Shown: positions 1 to 5,782, numbered from the stretch's first letter. The stretch is DNA of 6,480 nucleotides from an uncultured Clostridiaceae bacterium (GCA_949841235.1 CATKZA010000107.1:1-6480), one strand, 5' to 3'. Numbers and translations are program-made. The notes: generated by a model from the letters alone, not told the origin.

Positions 1-2
1 TA

Positions 3-470
3 TGCCTAGCTCTGCCCCTCCACCAGCAATTTGAGGCATTGAGGCGCAATTATATTGCAATCCTGGCGGGGATTCTGGCCGGGGCGGTCACCAGTGCGGC
101 ATGCGTCCTGGGTTTGTCAGCCCTGTTCCATTTCAGCCACAGAGAGTACGTGACCCTGCTTCCCAAATCCATCACCACGGCCATCGGCATGGGGATTTCG
201 GAGGAACTGGGCGGATTTGTGACCATCACGGTAGCCGTCATCGTAATTACCGGAGTATTGGGAAATATCATGGCGGAATATGTATGCAAGTGGTTTCATA
301 TACGGGATGCGGTGGCTAGGGGAATCGCCATCGGCTCCTCTTCCCATGCCGCCGGAACGGCAAAGGCATTGGAAATGGGAGAAGTGGAGGGGGCCATGAG
401 CGGCCTGAGCATTGCCGTATCAGGTCTTATCACGGTGCTTCTGGCAAATATCTTTGCAAATTTTTACTGA
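3..470 (+). CDS. LrgB-family membrane protein, C-terminal part (5' end outside the window)
   Basis: The frame is open from the first complete codon at base 3, so the gene begins left of the window. About 155 C-terminal residues are visible, against roughly 230 in full-length LrgB/CidB proteins. The TTG at 39 lies inside this frame, after residues that already fit the family (CLALPLHQQFEALRRNY), and is not a start. LrgB proteins are integral membrane proteins that usually pair with LrgA; they are linked to control of murein hydrolase activity and, in some bacteria, to transport of pyruvate or glycolate. Visible family features are the stretch KSITTAIGMGISEELGG and the later GSSSHAAGTAKA with conserved small residues. 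Hydrophobic membrane segments include NYIAILAGILAGAVTSAACV, FVTITVAVIVITGVLG and a final one near GLSIAVSGLITVLLANIF. The protein ends at TGA 468-470. An lrgA partner would be expected just upstream. Family assignment is confident; the substrate is not known. Confidence 0.9.
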   Translation, partial: CLALPLHQQFEALRRNYIAILAGILAGAVTSAACVLGLSALFHFSHREYVTLLPKSITTAIGMGISEELGGFVTITVAVIVITGVLGNIMAEYVCKWFHIRDAVARGIAIGSSSHAAGTAKALEMGEVEGAMSGLSIAVSGLITVLLANIFANFY

Positions 471-520
471 GGCGGACGCTACGGCAAAAAACTAGATTTT
501 CCGAAATATAAATCATATCA

Positions 521-549
521 TTGACCAAAAAGCCTTGATATAGTAATAT
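521..549 (+). promoter_or_regulatory. Possible sigma-A-type promoter upstream of the SEC-C protein gene
   Basis: TTGACC at 521-526 is followed by a 17-base spacer and TAATAT at 544-549. The -35 matches the consensus at 5 of 6 positions, the -10 at 4 of 6. An alternative pair is TTGATA 535-540 with GATAAG 557-562 (16-base spacer). A small inverted repeat, GATATA-GTAA-TATATC (537-552), overlaps both. AT-rich DNA often yields such matches, so this is only a candidate. The leader from here to the gene at 678 would be about 120 bases and contains a weak stem CTTGC-GAGG-GCAAG at 602-615. I recognise no riboswitch in it. Confidence 0.3.
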
Positions 550-677
550 ATCATTAGATAAGAATTGTTTTTATGAGCAGCGAAGCCATAAAAGTAATTT
601 GCTTGCGAGGGCAAGGCAGAGATTATGAGGGCTAGCTGCAGAGAATAAAAATTATAGGTAAAAGAGAGGTTTCAACG

Positions 678-1187
678 ATGAGTTTATTGCAAGAGTGGAG
701 AGAGTATGCATACGGCGTGGACATGAACTCCCGTCAGGGGAAGGCGATCTGGGACAAGTATTTTGCTCAGGAGAAGGTGATTTATGAGCAGCTGCTGACG
801 GATCCTTCCCAAGTTGTCACCGGCACCGTGAGGGAGCTGGCGGATAGGTTTGGGATGGAATTGAATTATATGGCGGGCTTTCTGGATGGCATCAATGAGA
901 GCCTGAAGACGCCCAATCCCATTGAGGAGATGGAGGAGGAAACCACTGTCGCATTAGATATTGATTTGGAGAAGCTATATTATCATATGGTGGAAGCAAA
1001 GGCGGACTGGCTCTATGAACTGCCTGCCTGGGAGGAATTGCTCAGCCCGGAGCGAAGGAAGGAATTATATTGGGAGCAGAAGAAATCCGGCACCGTGGTG
1101 AAGGATAAGAAGATTGGAAGGAATGACCCCTGCCCTTGCGGAAGCGGGAAGAAGTATAAGAAGTGCTGTGGTGCGAAAGTATCATAA
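678..1187 (+). CDS. SEC-C metal-binding domain protein
   Basis: A 169-residue soluble protein whose only recognisable part is the C-terminal SEC-C tail at about residues 147-165: [19 protein letters not shown], with likely zinc ligands Cys152, Cys154, Cys163 and Cys164. In SecA the same tail binds zinc and contacts SecB and ribosomes; in small stand-alone proteins it is an accessory metal-binding or interaction module. Residues 1-145 are predicted to be mostly helical and rich in Glu, Trp and Tyr, with an acidic run at 83-89 (EEMEEET). I recognise no catalytic motif there. No signal peptide or membrane segment is seen. The ATG at 678 is preceded by GAGAGG (664-669) with 8 bases of spacing, which supports this start. 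The gene stands alone, 207 bases after the LrgB gene and 229 bases before the histidine kinase. Function unknown; related small SEC-C proteins appear, from memory, to be common in Lachnospiraceae. Confidence 0.85.
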   Translation: MSLLQEWREYAYGVDMNSRQGKAIWDKYFAQEKVIYEQLLTDPSQVVTGTVRELADRFGMELNYMAGFLDGINESLKTPNPIEEMEEETTVALDIDLEKLYYHMVEAKADWLYELPAWEELLSPERRKELYWEQKKSGTVVKDKKIGRNDPCPCGSGKKYKKCCGAKVS

Positions 1188-1212
1188 AAATTCGCATTCT
1201 TGCTTAGTCCGC

Positions 1213-1302
1213 AAACAAACCTTTGGTTTCAAACAAACCTTTGGTTTCAAACAAACCTTTGGTTTCAAACAAACCTTTGGTTTCAAACAAACCTTCGGTT
1301 TG
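1213..1302 (+). repeat. Five tandem 18-base self-complementary repeats
   Basis: The unit AAACAAACCTTTGGTTTC occurs four times without change (1213-1230, 1231-1248, 1249-1266, 1267-1284). A fifth copy at 1285-1302 differs at two positions, reading AAACAAACCTTCGGTTTG. Every unit contains AAACC-TTT-GGTTT (TTC in the last), which can fold as a 5-bp stem with a 3-base loop. Each GGTTT can instead pair with the AAACC of the next unit across CAAAC, so the array has two competing pairing registers. Since 18 is a multiple of three, the array stays open in one frame as a KQTFGF peptide repeat. That frame overlaps the end of the SEC-C gene and has no supporting start, so I do not call it a gene. Confidence 0.95.
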
Positions 1303-1304
1303 TT
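1286..1304 (+). other. 8-bp hairpin closing the tandem array, possible weak terminator
   Basis: AACAAACC-TTC-GGTTTGTT is a perfect 8-bp stem with a 3-base loop. It forms because the last repeat copy ends in G and is followed by TT, whereas earlier copies allow only 5 bp. The bases after it (GTTAAAAG) include no run of T, so it is at best a poor intrinsic terminator for the SEC-C gene. No better terminator is seen between 1187 and 1417. Confidence 0.55.
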
Positions 1305-1310
1305 GTTAAA

Positions 1311-1327
1311 AGCGAACTCTGTTCGCT
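1311..1327 (+). other. 7-bp perfect hairpin AGCGAAC-TCT-GTTCGCT
   Basis: A perfect 7-bp inverted repeat with a 3-base loop sits 6 bases after the previous hairpin. It has the same geometry (3-base pyrimidine loop) but an unrelated stem sequence. No T-run follows. As DNA it is also a 17-base palindrome-like site that a dimeric regulator could bind. Its role is unknown. Confidence 0.6.
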
Positions 1328-1348
1328 ATGCGTAAGCACAAATCTTGA

Positions 1349-1391
1349 AACACAAACATAATTTGTGTTGTGAAATAATTTATTTTTCACA
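1349..1391 (+). other. Two adjacent inverted repeats in the histidine kinase leader
   Basis: AACACAAA (1349-1356) pairs with TTTGTGTT (1362-1369) around the loop CATAA. TGTGAAA (1369-1375) pairs with TTTCACA (1385-1391) around a 9-base AT loop. The two stems share base 1369. They end 13 bases before the ribosome binding site at 1405. The TGTGA and TCACA halves are 13 bases apart, so they do not form the standard CRP site, which has a 6-base spacer. They may be leader RNA structure or operators for the signalling operon. I could not find a convincing -35/-10 pair in this leader. Confidence 0.5.
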
Positions 1392-1416
1392 TTAGCTTCT
1401 CTATGGAGGTGGTGAA

Positions 1417-2898
1417 ATGTCACAGGGATTCAATGACGATACGCAAAGATGGAGAAGGTATGAGTTTCTGTTCAATGGAACGTCGGATATGATTTTCTAT
1501 TTTTCTCAGGACGGCTCCGTGGACGAATGCAACCAGAGCGTGTATGAGCAGTTGGGATTCCAGCCGGGGGAACCCATGAATTTGCAGGACGTTTTTCGGA
1601 CGGAAATCGAATTGACGGATATGGGACTGATATTTCCTGATGCCGCCATTACCGGATACTATGATACCGTGGTGTATCGGAAGAATCAGACTTGCTTTCC
1701 GGTCCAGATACATATGGCACTTTTGGAGCCGGAGGAGACCGGAAGCTATGGAGTGTGCCGTGCGAATAGCGTCATTATGGAGGTGGAGGCGAAGCGCCAG
1801 ATGGTTTCCGCCAAGAGAGAGGTGGAGGAAGCCCATAAGGAGAGAAATGAGATGGTGGCCAATGTCACCCACGAATTGCGCACGCCGGTAAACGGGGTGC
1901 TGGGCTTGGCGCAGACGCTGCAGGACACGGAATTGTCCGGGGAGCAGCGGGACACGGTGGGTTTGATTATCCGCTGTTGTGACAATATGAATAAGATTAT
2001 CAATAATATTTTGGACTTTTCCAAATTGCAGGCAGGGAAATTTACCATTGAAAACAGGGAATTCAGCTTCCATAAGATGTTGGATGAAGTGGTGAAGATG
2101 AACTTGCCGGCAATCGAGGAGAAGGGGCTGAAATTGCTGTGCAATGTGTCTTCGGATATTCCTGACAGGATGATTGGAGACGGGCTTCGGATTACGCAGG
2201 TGTTAAACAACCTTCTGTCCAATGCCACGAAGTTTACCTCTGTGGGGCAGATTGTGGTGAATGTGATTCTCAACTTGGATTTTGAGGATGAAATGGAAAT
2301 CTTCTTCGTGGTGATTGATTCCGGCATTGGCATTTCCGATGACGAGAAGGACAAGCTCTTTAAGGACTTTTCTCAGGTGGATGCTTCTATCAGCAGGAAA
2401 TATGGGGGCACGGGTCTGGGCCTTAGCATTGTGAAGCAGCTTGTCCAGATGATGGGCGGAGATGTGAATGTGGAGAGCGAGAAGGGGAAAGGGAGTACCT
2501 TTTCCTTCTCTGTCCGCACTAAGAAGGTGGAGAATCCGGAACTGGATGAAGAACAACTCAAAAACCTGTCCTTCCATCTGGGGCCTGCCTCTGAGGAGCA
2601 TCTCGGAGATGTGAATGCGGGGGAATTGTACAGGCTGGGTTCCGAGGAGAACCTTCGGGAGATCAGGGCGAATCTGGAGAGGCTGGTGCTGTGCATAGAG
2701 ATGGAAAACTGGGACAAGGCAAATAGTTTTGCGGAGAGCGTGAAGCAGTTGGTGGCGGATGACCCTACAGATTTGAAGCGGAAGGCTTTCCGCCTGCAGA
2801 TGACCCTGCGCAAGGGGGATCATGATACCGCTCTCAAGGAGTACGAGAAATTAAAGCAATCTTTGATGGAAAAGGATTTTGCGGCAGCGGGCAGTTGA
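1417..2898 (+). CDS. PAS-containing soluble sensor histidine kinase with C-terminal helical extension
   Basis: A 493-residue protein with no membrane segment, so it should sense a cytoplasmic cue. Residues about 13-120 form a PAS-like domain (TSDMIFYFSQDGSVDECNQS). A helical coiled-coil connector at about 120-147 leads to a HisKA dimerisation domain with the phospho-acceptor His152 in THELRTPVNG. The ATPase domain follows with the N box (Asn265, Asn269 in NNLLSNATKF), G1 box DSGIGIS (301-307), an F box near KLFKDFSQVD and G2 box GGTGLGLSI (330-338). All catalytic motifs look intact. After about residue 370 comes roughly 120 residues of mostly helical sequence (ENLREIRANLERL to EYEKLKQSL). It recalls HPt-like helical tails at the ends of hybrid kinases but shows no HPt-type His motif, and no receiver domain is present. 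The start is supported by GGAGGT (1405-1410), 6 bases from the ATG. It is the first gene of the three-gene signalling unit; the likely partner is the receiver of the next gene. Confidence 0.93.
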   Translation: MSQGFNDDTQRWRRYEFLFNGTSDMIFYFSQDGSVDECNQSVYEQLGFQPGEPMNLQDVFRTEIELTDMGLIFPDAAITGYYDTVVYRKNQTCFPVQIHMALLEPEETGSYGVCRANSVIMEVEAKRQMVSAKREVEEAHKERNEMVANVTHELRTPVNGVLGLAQTLQDTELSGEQRDTVGLIIRCCDNMNKIINNILDFSKLQAGKFTIENREFSFHKMLDEVVKMNLPAIEEKGLKLLCNVSSDIPDRMIGDGLRITQVLNNLLSNATKFTSVGQIVVNVILNLDFEDEMEIFFVVIDSGIGISDDEKDKLFKDFSQVDASISRKYGGTGLGLSIVKQLVQMMGGDVNVESEKGKGSTFSFSVRTKKVENPELDEEQLKNLSFHLGPASEEHLGDVNAGELYRLGSEENLREIRANLERLVLCIEMENWDKANSFAESVKQLVADDPTDLKRKAFRLQMTLRKGDHDTALKEYEKLKQSLMEKDFAAAGS

Positions 2899-2904
2899 GA
2901 TAGA

Positions 2905-2910
2905 AGGAGG
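2905..2910 (+). promoter_or_regulatory. Ribosome binding site that fixes the response regulator start
   Basis: AGGAGG lies 8 bases before the ATG at 2919. The GTG at 2910 overlaps this site and cannot be the start. The later ATG at 2925 would be 14 bases away, which is less suitable. Confidence 0.8.
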
Positions 2911-2918
2911 TGCGGCGG

Positions 2919-4010
2919 ATGCACATGAGCGAGATGGATTTTAGGAGCCATGCAAATATTCTGATTGTGGATGATGTGTCTGCCAATCTGGTTCTATTGT
3001 CGGAAATGATCCGGGAATTGGGGTATGTCCCCCGCCCGGTGACCAGCGTGAAGAATGCCCAGGCGGCGATTGAAAAGAAGATGCCCCATTTGATTCTTCT
3101 TGATGTTTCCATGCCGGAGATTAATGGGTTTGAATATTGCGCTATGCTGAAGGAGGATGTGAAAACCAGGGAGATTCCGATCATCTTCATCTCGGCACTG
3201 GACAGCCTGGAAGACAAGGTGAAGGGATTCCAGCTGGGGGCGGTGGATTATATCTCCAAGCCTTTTGAGAAAGAGGAAGTGCGGGTGCGGATTTCCACGC
3301 ATTTGAAAATATATCAGCTGCAGCAGGAATTGGAATCATATAATGGCAGGCTGCATAAGATGATAAACGACCAGATTCATCTGGTGGAGGAGGAGCAGAA
3401 GAATATCCTCAATGCCATGGCGAGCTTGGTGGAGAAGAAGGAGGATGCCTCGGAAAGCCATCTGGAGATGGTGGGTGAAAATTGCAGATTGCTTTCCATC
3501 AGCCTGCAATTCTCTCCCAAGTATGAGAAGGAAATTACCGCTTCCTTTATCGATGAGATCGAGGTGGCATCCCGGCTGCATGACGTGGGTTTTATCTCCA
3601 TCAGCGATGCGGTGCAGTATAAGTCCACGGAACTTCTTCCAGAGGAATGGAAGGAAATTCAGAAGCATCCCGAGATTGGCGCATCCTATCTGGAAGAAAT
3701 CTATGAGAAGAGTGCCAAGAACGCTTTCATGAAAATGGCCATCGACATTGCCAGATTTCATCATGAGAACTGGGATGGAAGCGGCTATCCCAGAGGGCTG
3801 ATGGGAGAGGAGATTCCTCTTGCCGCCCGTATATTCAAGGTGATTGACTGCTATGACTCCCTGAATAGGGATCGATGCTACCGCAAGGCATTTTCTCTGG
3901 AGGAGAGTCTGGAGATTATGGAGAGGGAGGACGGCGTGCAGTTCGATCCCTCTATTATGGAGATTTTCCGCAAGGTGCAGAAGCAGCTGCGGTGTGAGAA
4001 TAATATATAG
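2919..4010 (+). CDS. Response regulator: receiver domain plus HD-GYP domain
   Basis: A 363-residue protein, counted from the ATG at 2919. Residues about 10-128 are a receiver domain: acidic pair Asp18/Asp19 in LIVDD, phospho-acceptor Asp62 in LLDVSMPEINGF, Ser92 in the FISA motif and Lys114 in SKPF. A helical linker (about 130-178) leads to an HD-GYP domain at about 179-355. HD-GYP domains are c-di-GMP phosphodiesterases with a bi- or trinuclear metal site. Visible are His181, His221-Asp222, His250, His281-His282, DGSGYP (286-291) and a VIDCYDSL segment (Asp310, Asp313). The usual HDxGKxxxP reads HDVGFISIS, so the conserved Lys is Phe225 and the Pro is missing. Activity may therefore be weak, altered or lost, leaving a possible ligand sensor. 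The gene starts 20 bases after the kinase stop, which fits one operon. Phosphorylation by the upstream kinase, or exchange with the downstream HPt, would control it. Architecture is confident, catalysis is not. Confidence 0.93.
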   Translation: MHMSEMDFRSHANILIVDDVSANLVLLSEMIRELGYVPRPVTSVKNAQAAIEKKMPHLILLDVSMPEINGFEYCAMLKEDVKTREIPIIFISALDSLEDKVKGFQLGAVDYISKPFEKEEVRVRISTHLKIYQLQQELESYNGRLHKMINDQIHLVEEEQKNILNAMASLVEKKEDASESHLEMVGENCRLLSISLQFSPKYEKEITASFIDEIEVASRLHDVGFISISDAVQYKSTELLPEEWKEIQKHPEIGASYLEEIYEKSAKNAFMKMAIDIARFHHENWDGSGYPRGLMGEEIPLAARIFKVIDCYDSLNRDRCYRKAFSLEESLEIMEREDGVQFDPSIMEIFRKVQKQLRCENNI

Positions 4011-4042
4011 AGCATGTATGTGAAACATCATGCTCTATGTAT
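4003..4042 (+). other. Long near-perfect hairpin spanning the stop codon of the HD-GYP gene
   Basis: ATAGAGCATG (4007-4016) pairs perfectly with CATGCTCTAT (4029-4038). The stem extends outward through 4003-4006 with 4039-4042, with one G-T pair. Above the main stem, ATGT (4018-4021) pairs with ACAT (4025-4028) around a GAA loop, leaving only T4017 bulged. The TAG stop codon (4008-4010) lies inside the stem. No T-run follows, so it is not a typical intrinsic terminator. It may set a processing or stability boundary that lowers or separates expression of the third gene. The remaining bases to 4095 show no second structure or gene. Confidence 0.7.
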
Positions 4043-4095
4043 GGGAAGAATGCAGGAATGTGTAGACGATGTAAGGGACATTACGATTGATTGAT

Positions 4096-4103
4096 AAGGA
4101 GGG
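4096..4103 (+). promoter_or_regulatory. Ribosome binding site that fixes a TTG start for the CheA-like gene
   Basis: AAGGAGGG is 7 bases before the TTG at 4111. The upstream TTG at 4087 would place this site inside the coding region and has no comparable site before it. The ATG at 4120 would be 16 bases away. Confidence 0.75.
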
Positions 4104-4110
4104 TGCTGTT

Positions 4111-5583
4111 TTGGATCCCATGACAGAGTTGTTTTATGATGAGAGCAATACGATTCTTCAGGAATTGCGCAAGGGAATGGTGACGTGCAAGGGGATGTCC
4201 GCCTATGGGCAGGATATTGTGGAGAGCGTTTTCCGCGGTGTGCATACGCTGAAAGCCAGTTCCACCATGATGATGTTCGAGAATCTCTCGGAACTTAGCA
4301 AGTCGCTGGAGCAGATGCTTTTCTGCTTTCGGGGCGAGGGGAAGGAAATTGCGGATACCCAGCGTTTTGATGACATTTTAGTCTCCTACGTGGATTTTTT
4401 TGAAAGTGAGACGGATCAGCTCACTCTTGGCAAGACGCCGGAGGAGCGGGCAGATGATTTGGCGGATAAAATCAAGGCCTATACCGAGGAATTGACTGGG
4501 GATATGGAGGAGGAAGAGATAGAAGCCTACCGAAAGCATTATTCTACCCAGCCTAAACGGCAGATTTATTATATTGCCGGCGATTCGGAGGGGGATGGGG
4601 CGGAAACAGCCGACAAGTCCGAAGCAGAGAAGACGGAAGAGAATATTCAGACATTGATTAAGCCGGGGAGTGAGGATGGCATCCCAGCAGAGAAAGAAGA
4701 AGAGGGCAGCGGCACTTATGCTTCCAGGGATGTTCCCAGCTGTGAGGCGGATGCTGCCGGATGCGGGGAGGATGAAAAGGCTTCCGGTTCCGTGAAGGGG
4801 CAGGGCAATTCCCTGGCTGCCTTTGGAAAGGACTCTGACAATTCGCCAAAGAGATATGTTATCTCGGAAAATAAGCGGGAGATGCTTTTCCGGGGAATTA
4901 GAAACCTCCAGCGGATGGTGAACAGTTTGGAATATTCTGTTACTGAGGAAGGCACCGGGGAGTTTACATTGGAACAGCTGGAAAAACTGCGGGAAATCGA
5001 GAGGGATCTGGTCCAGGTGAAGAAATATCTTACCAAGGCAGATTTTGTTCCGGTTGCAAAAAAGATGGAGATCGTGGTGGATGAGATGTCCATGAAATTG
5101 GGAAAGCGGGTGCGCCTGCTGGTGAAGGGAGAACACACCCCCATAGATTTTGAAATGCGGGAAAAGATATCTAATGCGCTGATTCATATTATACGAAATG
5201 CTGTGGATCATGGCATAGAAGATATGGATGAGCGGGAGCGCATGGGAAAGGCGCCGGTGGGGCTGATTAAATTAAGGTTTACTATAGAGAACGGCGCCCT
5301 TAGAATTAGCGTGAAGGATGATGGCAGAGGAATTGACACCAAGGCCATTATAGAGAAGGCGGAGGAGCAGGGAATGCTCGAAAAGCCCGCAACCGAATAT
5401 ACTAGGGATGAGGCGTATGCCCTGATGCTAAGGAGCGGGGTGACCACCACGGAGATTCCCAACGATTATTCTGGCCGGGGCGTGGGGATGGATGTGATTG
5501 CCCACACGGTGGAAGAACTGGGAGGCAAGTTGAAAATCACCAGCCAATTTGATGAAGGTACTGCGATTACCATGAAGTTTTAG
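4111..5583 (+). CDS. CheA-like histidine kinase: HPt, acidic linker and ATPase, without P2 or CheW-like domains
   Basis: A 490-residue soluble protein. Residues about 1-110 form an HPt domain with the likely phosphorylated His45 in GVHTLKASST. Residues about 128-248 are a low-complexity, strongly acidic linker (for example DMEEEEIE and later Glu/Lys/Gly/Ser runs) where CheA normally has its CheY-binding P2 domain. After YVISENKREMLF (about 250) come two helices like the CheA dimerisation domain and the segment ADFVPVAKKMEIVVDEM. The ATPase domain carries the CheA-type N box LIHIIRNAVDHGIED (His359, Asn363, Asp366, His367), G1 DDGRGID (403-409) and G2 SGRGVGMDVI. The protein stops right after the ATPase fold (GTAITMKF). 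The CheW-like P5 domain that couples CheA to chemoreceptors is absent. It is therefore unlikely to join receptor arrays and more likely acts in a local phosphorelay with the two upstream genes. The start is a TTG. It lies 100 bases after the HD-GYP gene, beyond a long hairpin. Confidence 0.9.
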   Translation: MDPMTELFYDESNTILQELRKGMVTCKGMSAYGQDIVESVFRGVHTLKASSTMMMFENLSELSKSLEQMLFCFRGEGKEIADTQRFDDILVSYVDFFESETDQLTLGKTPEERADDLADKIKAYTEELTGDMEEEEIEAYRKHYSTQPKRQIYYIAGDSEGDGAETADKSEAEKTEENIQTLIKPGSEDGIPAEKEEEGSGTYASRDVPSCEADAAGCGEDEKASGSVKGQGNSLAAFGKDSDNSPKRYVISENKREMLFRGIRNLQRMVNSLEYSVTEEGTGEFTLEQLEKLREIERDLVQVKKYLTKADFVPVAKKMEIVVDEMSMKLGKRVRLLVKGEHTPIDFEMREKISNALIHIIRNAVDHGIEDMDERERMGKAPVGLIKLRFTIENGALRISVKDDGRGIDTKAIIEKAEEQGMLEKPATEYTRDEAYALMLRSGVTTTEIPNDYSGRGVGMDVIAHTVEELGGKLKITSQFDEGTAITMKF

Positions 5584-5584
5584 T

Positions 5585-5599
5585 CTGCATGCTATGCAG
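5585..5599 (+). other. Small hairpin directly after the CheA-like stop codon
   Basis: CTGCAT-GCT-ATGCAG is a perfect 6-bp stem with a 3-base loop beginning 2 bases after the stop. No T-run follows. It precedes the real terminator by about 65 bases and may protect the 3' end; its role is unclear. Confidence 0.4.
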
Positions 5600-5662
5600 G
5601 AGGTTGGAAAATCTCTGCGGGCAATCAATGTGCCGGTCATGCAGTGCTTTGGAAATTCTTGC

Positions 5663-5690
5663 AAGGGAACGCGCTGGCGGTCCCTTTTTT
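5663..5690 (+). terminator. Intrinsic terminator of the three-gene signalling operon
   Basis: AAGGGA (5663-5668) pairs with TCCCTT (5681-5686). Inside, CGC pairs with GCG around a GCTG loop, with one A/G mismatch between the two stem parts. The stem runs directly into six T residues (5685-5690). This is a standard Rho-independent terminator reading on the plus strand, about 80 bases after the CheA-like stop. Confidence 0.85.
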
Positions 5691-5700
5691 CTGGAACATA

Positions 5701-5737
5701 GAAAGGGATGATGTCTGAAATAGACATCATCCCTTTC
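5701..5737 (-). terminator. 16-bp perfect hairpin between convergent genes, probable veg transcript end
   Basis: GAAAGGGATGATGTCT (5701-5716) pairs without mismatch with AGACATCATCCCTTTC (5722-5737) around a 5-base loop. It lies 45 bases past the end of veg on the minus strand and 10 bases past the T-run of the plus-strand terminator. Neither strand has a proper T-run after the stem; on the minus strand the tail reads TATGTTCC. It may end or protect the veg transcript, or act as a barrier to read-through from either side. The strand is assigned by proximity only. Confidence 0.5.
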
Positions 5738-5782
5738 CGTGTTGAGGAAAATCCCCTCGTGTTTATGATTTTTACATGGAAA

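Noticed and set aside
39..470. TTG at 39 as the start of the LrgB-family gene
   Set aside because: The frame is open to the window edge and the upstream residues fit the family, so the gene begins outside the window.
471..677. c-di-GMP riboswitch, tRNA or other structured RNA before the SEC-C gene
   Set aside because: I looked for the conserved GEMM core and for tRNA features and found neither; only weak short stems are present.
1213..1302. CRISPR array
   Set aside because: The 18-base units are directly adjacent with no unique spacers, and no cas genes are nearby.
1114..1335. Open frame encoding a KQTFGF peptide repeat
   Set aside because: It begins inside the end of the SEC-C gene in another frame with no ribosome binding site. 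It is open only because the 18-base repeat is a multiple of three and contains no stop.
1369..1391. CRP-type site TGTGA...TCACA
   Set aside because: The half sites are separated by 13 bases instead of 6, so the geometry does not fit.
1420..2073. Long minus-strand frames opposite the kinase, response regulator and CheA-like genes
   Set aside because: They lie antisense to genes with intact family motifs, have no ribosome binding site and their translations show no recognisable domains.
2910..2918. GTG at 2910 as start of the HD-GYP response regulator
   Set aside because: It overlaps the AGGAGG site itself; the ATG at 2919 has correct spacing.
5598..5710. AGGAGG at 5598-5603 followed by a short frame from ATG 5625 or nearby
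   Set aside because: The start would be more than 20 bases from the site, the peptide would be under 30 residues and it would run through the terminator hairpin. It shows no recognisable sequence.
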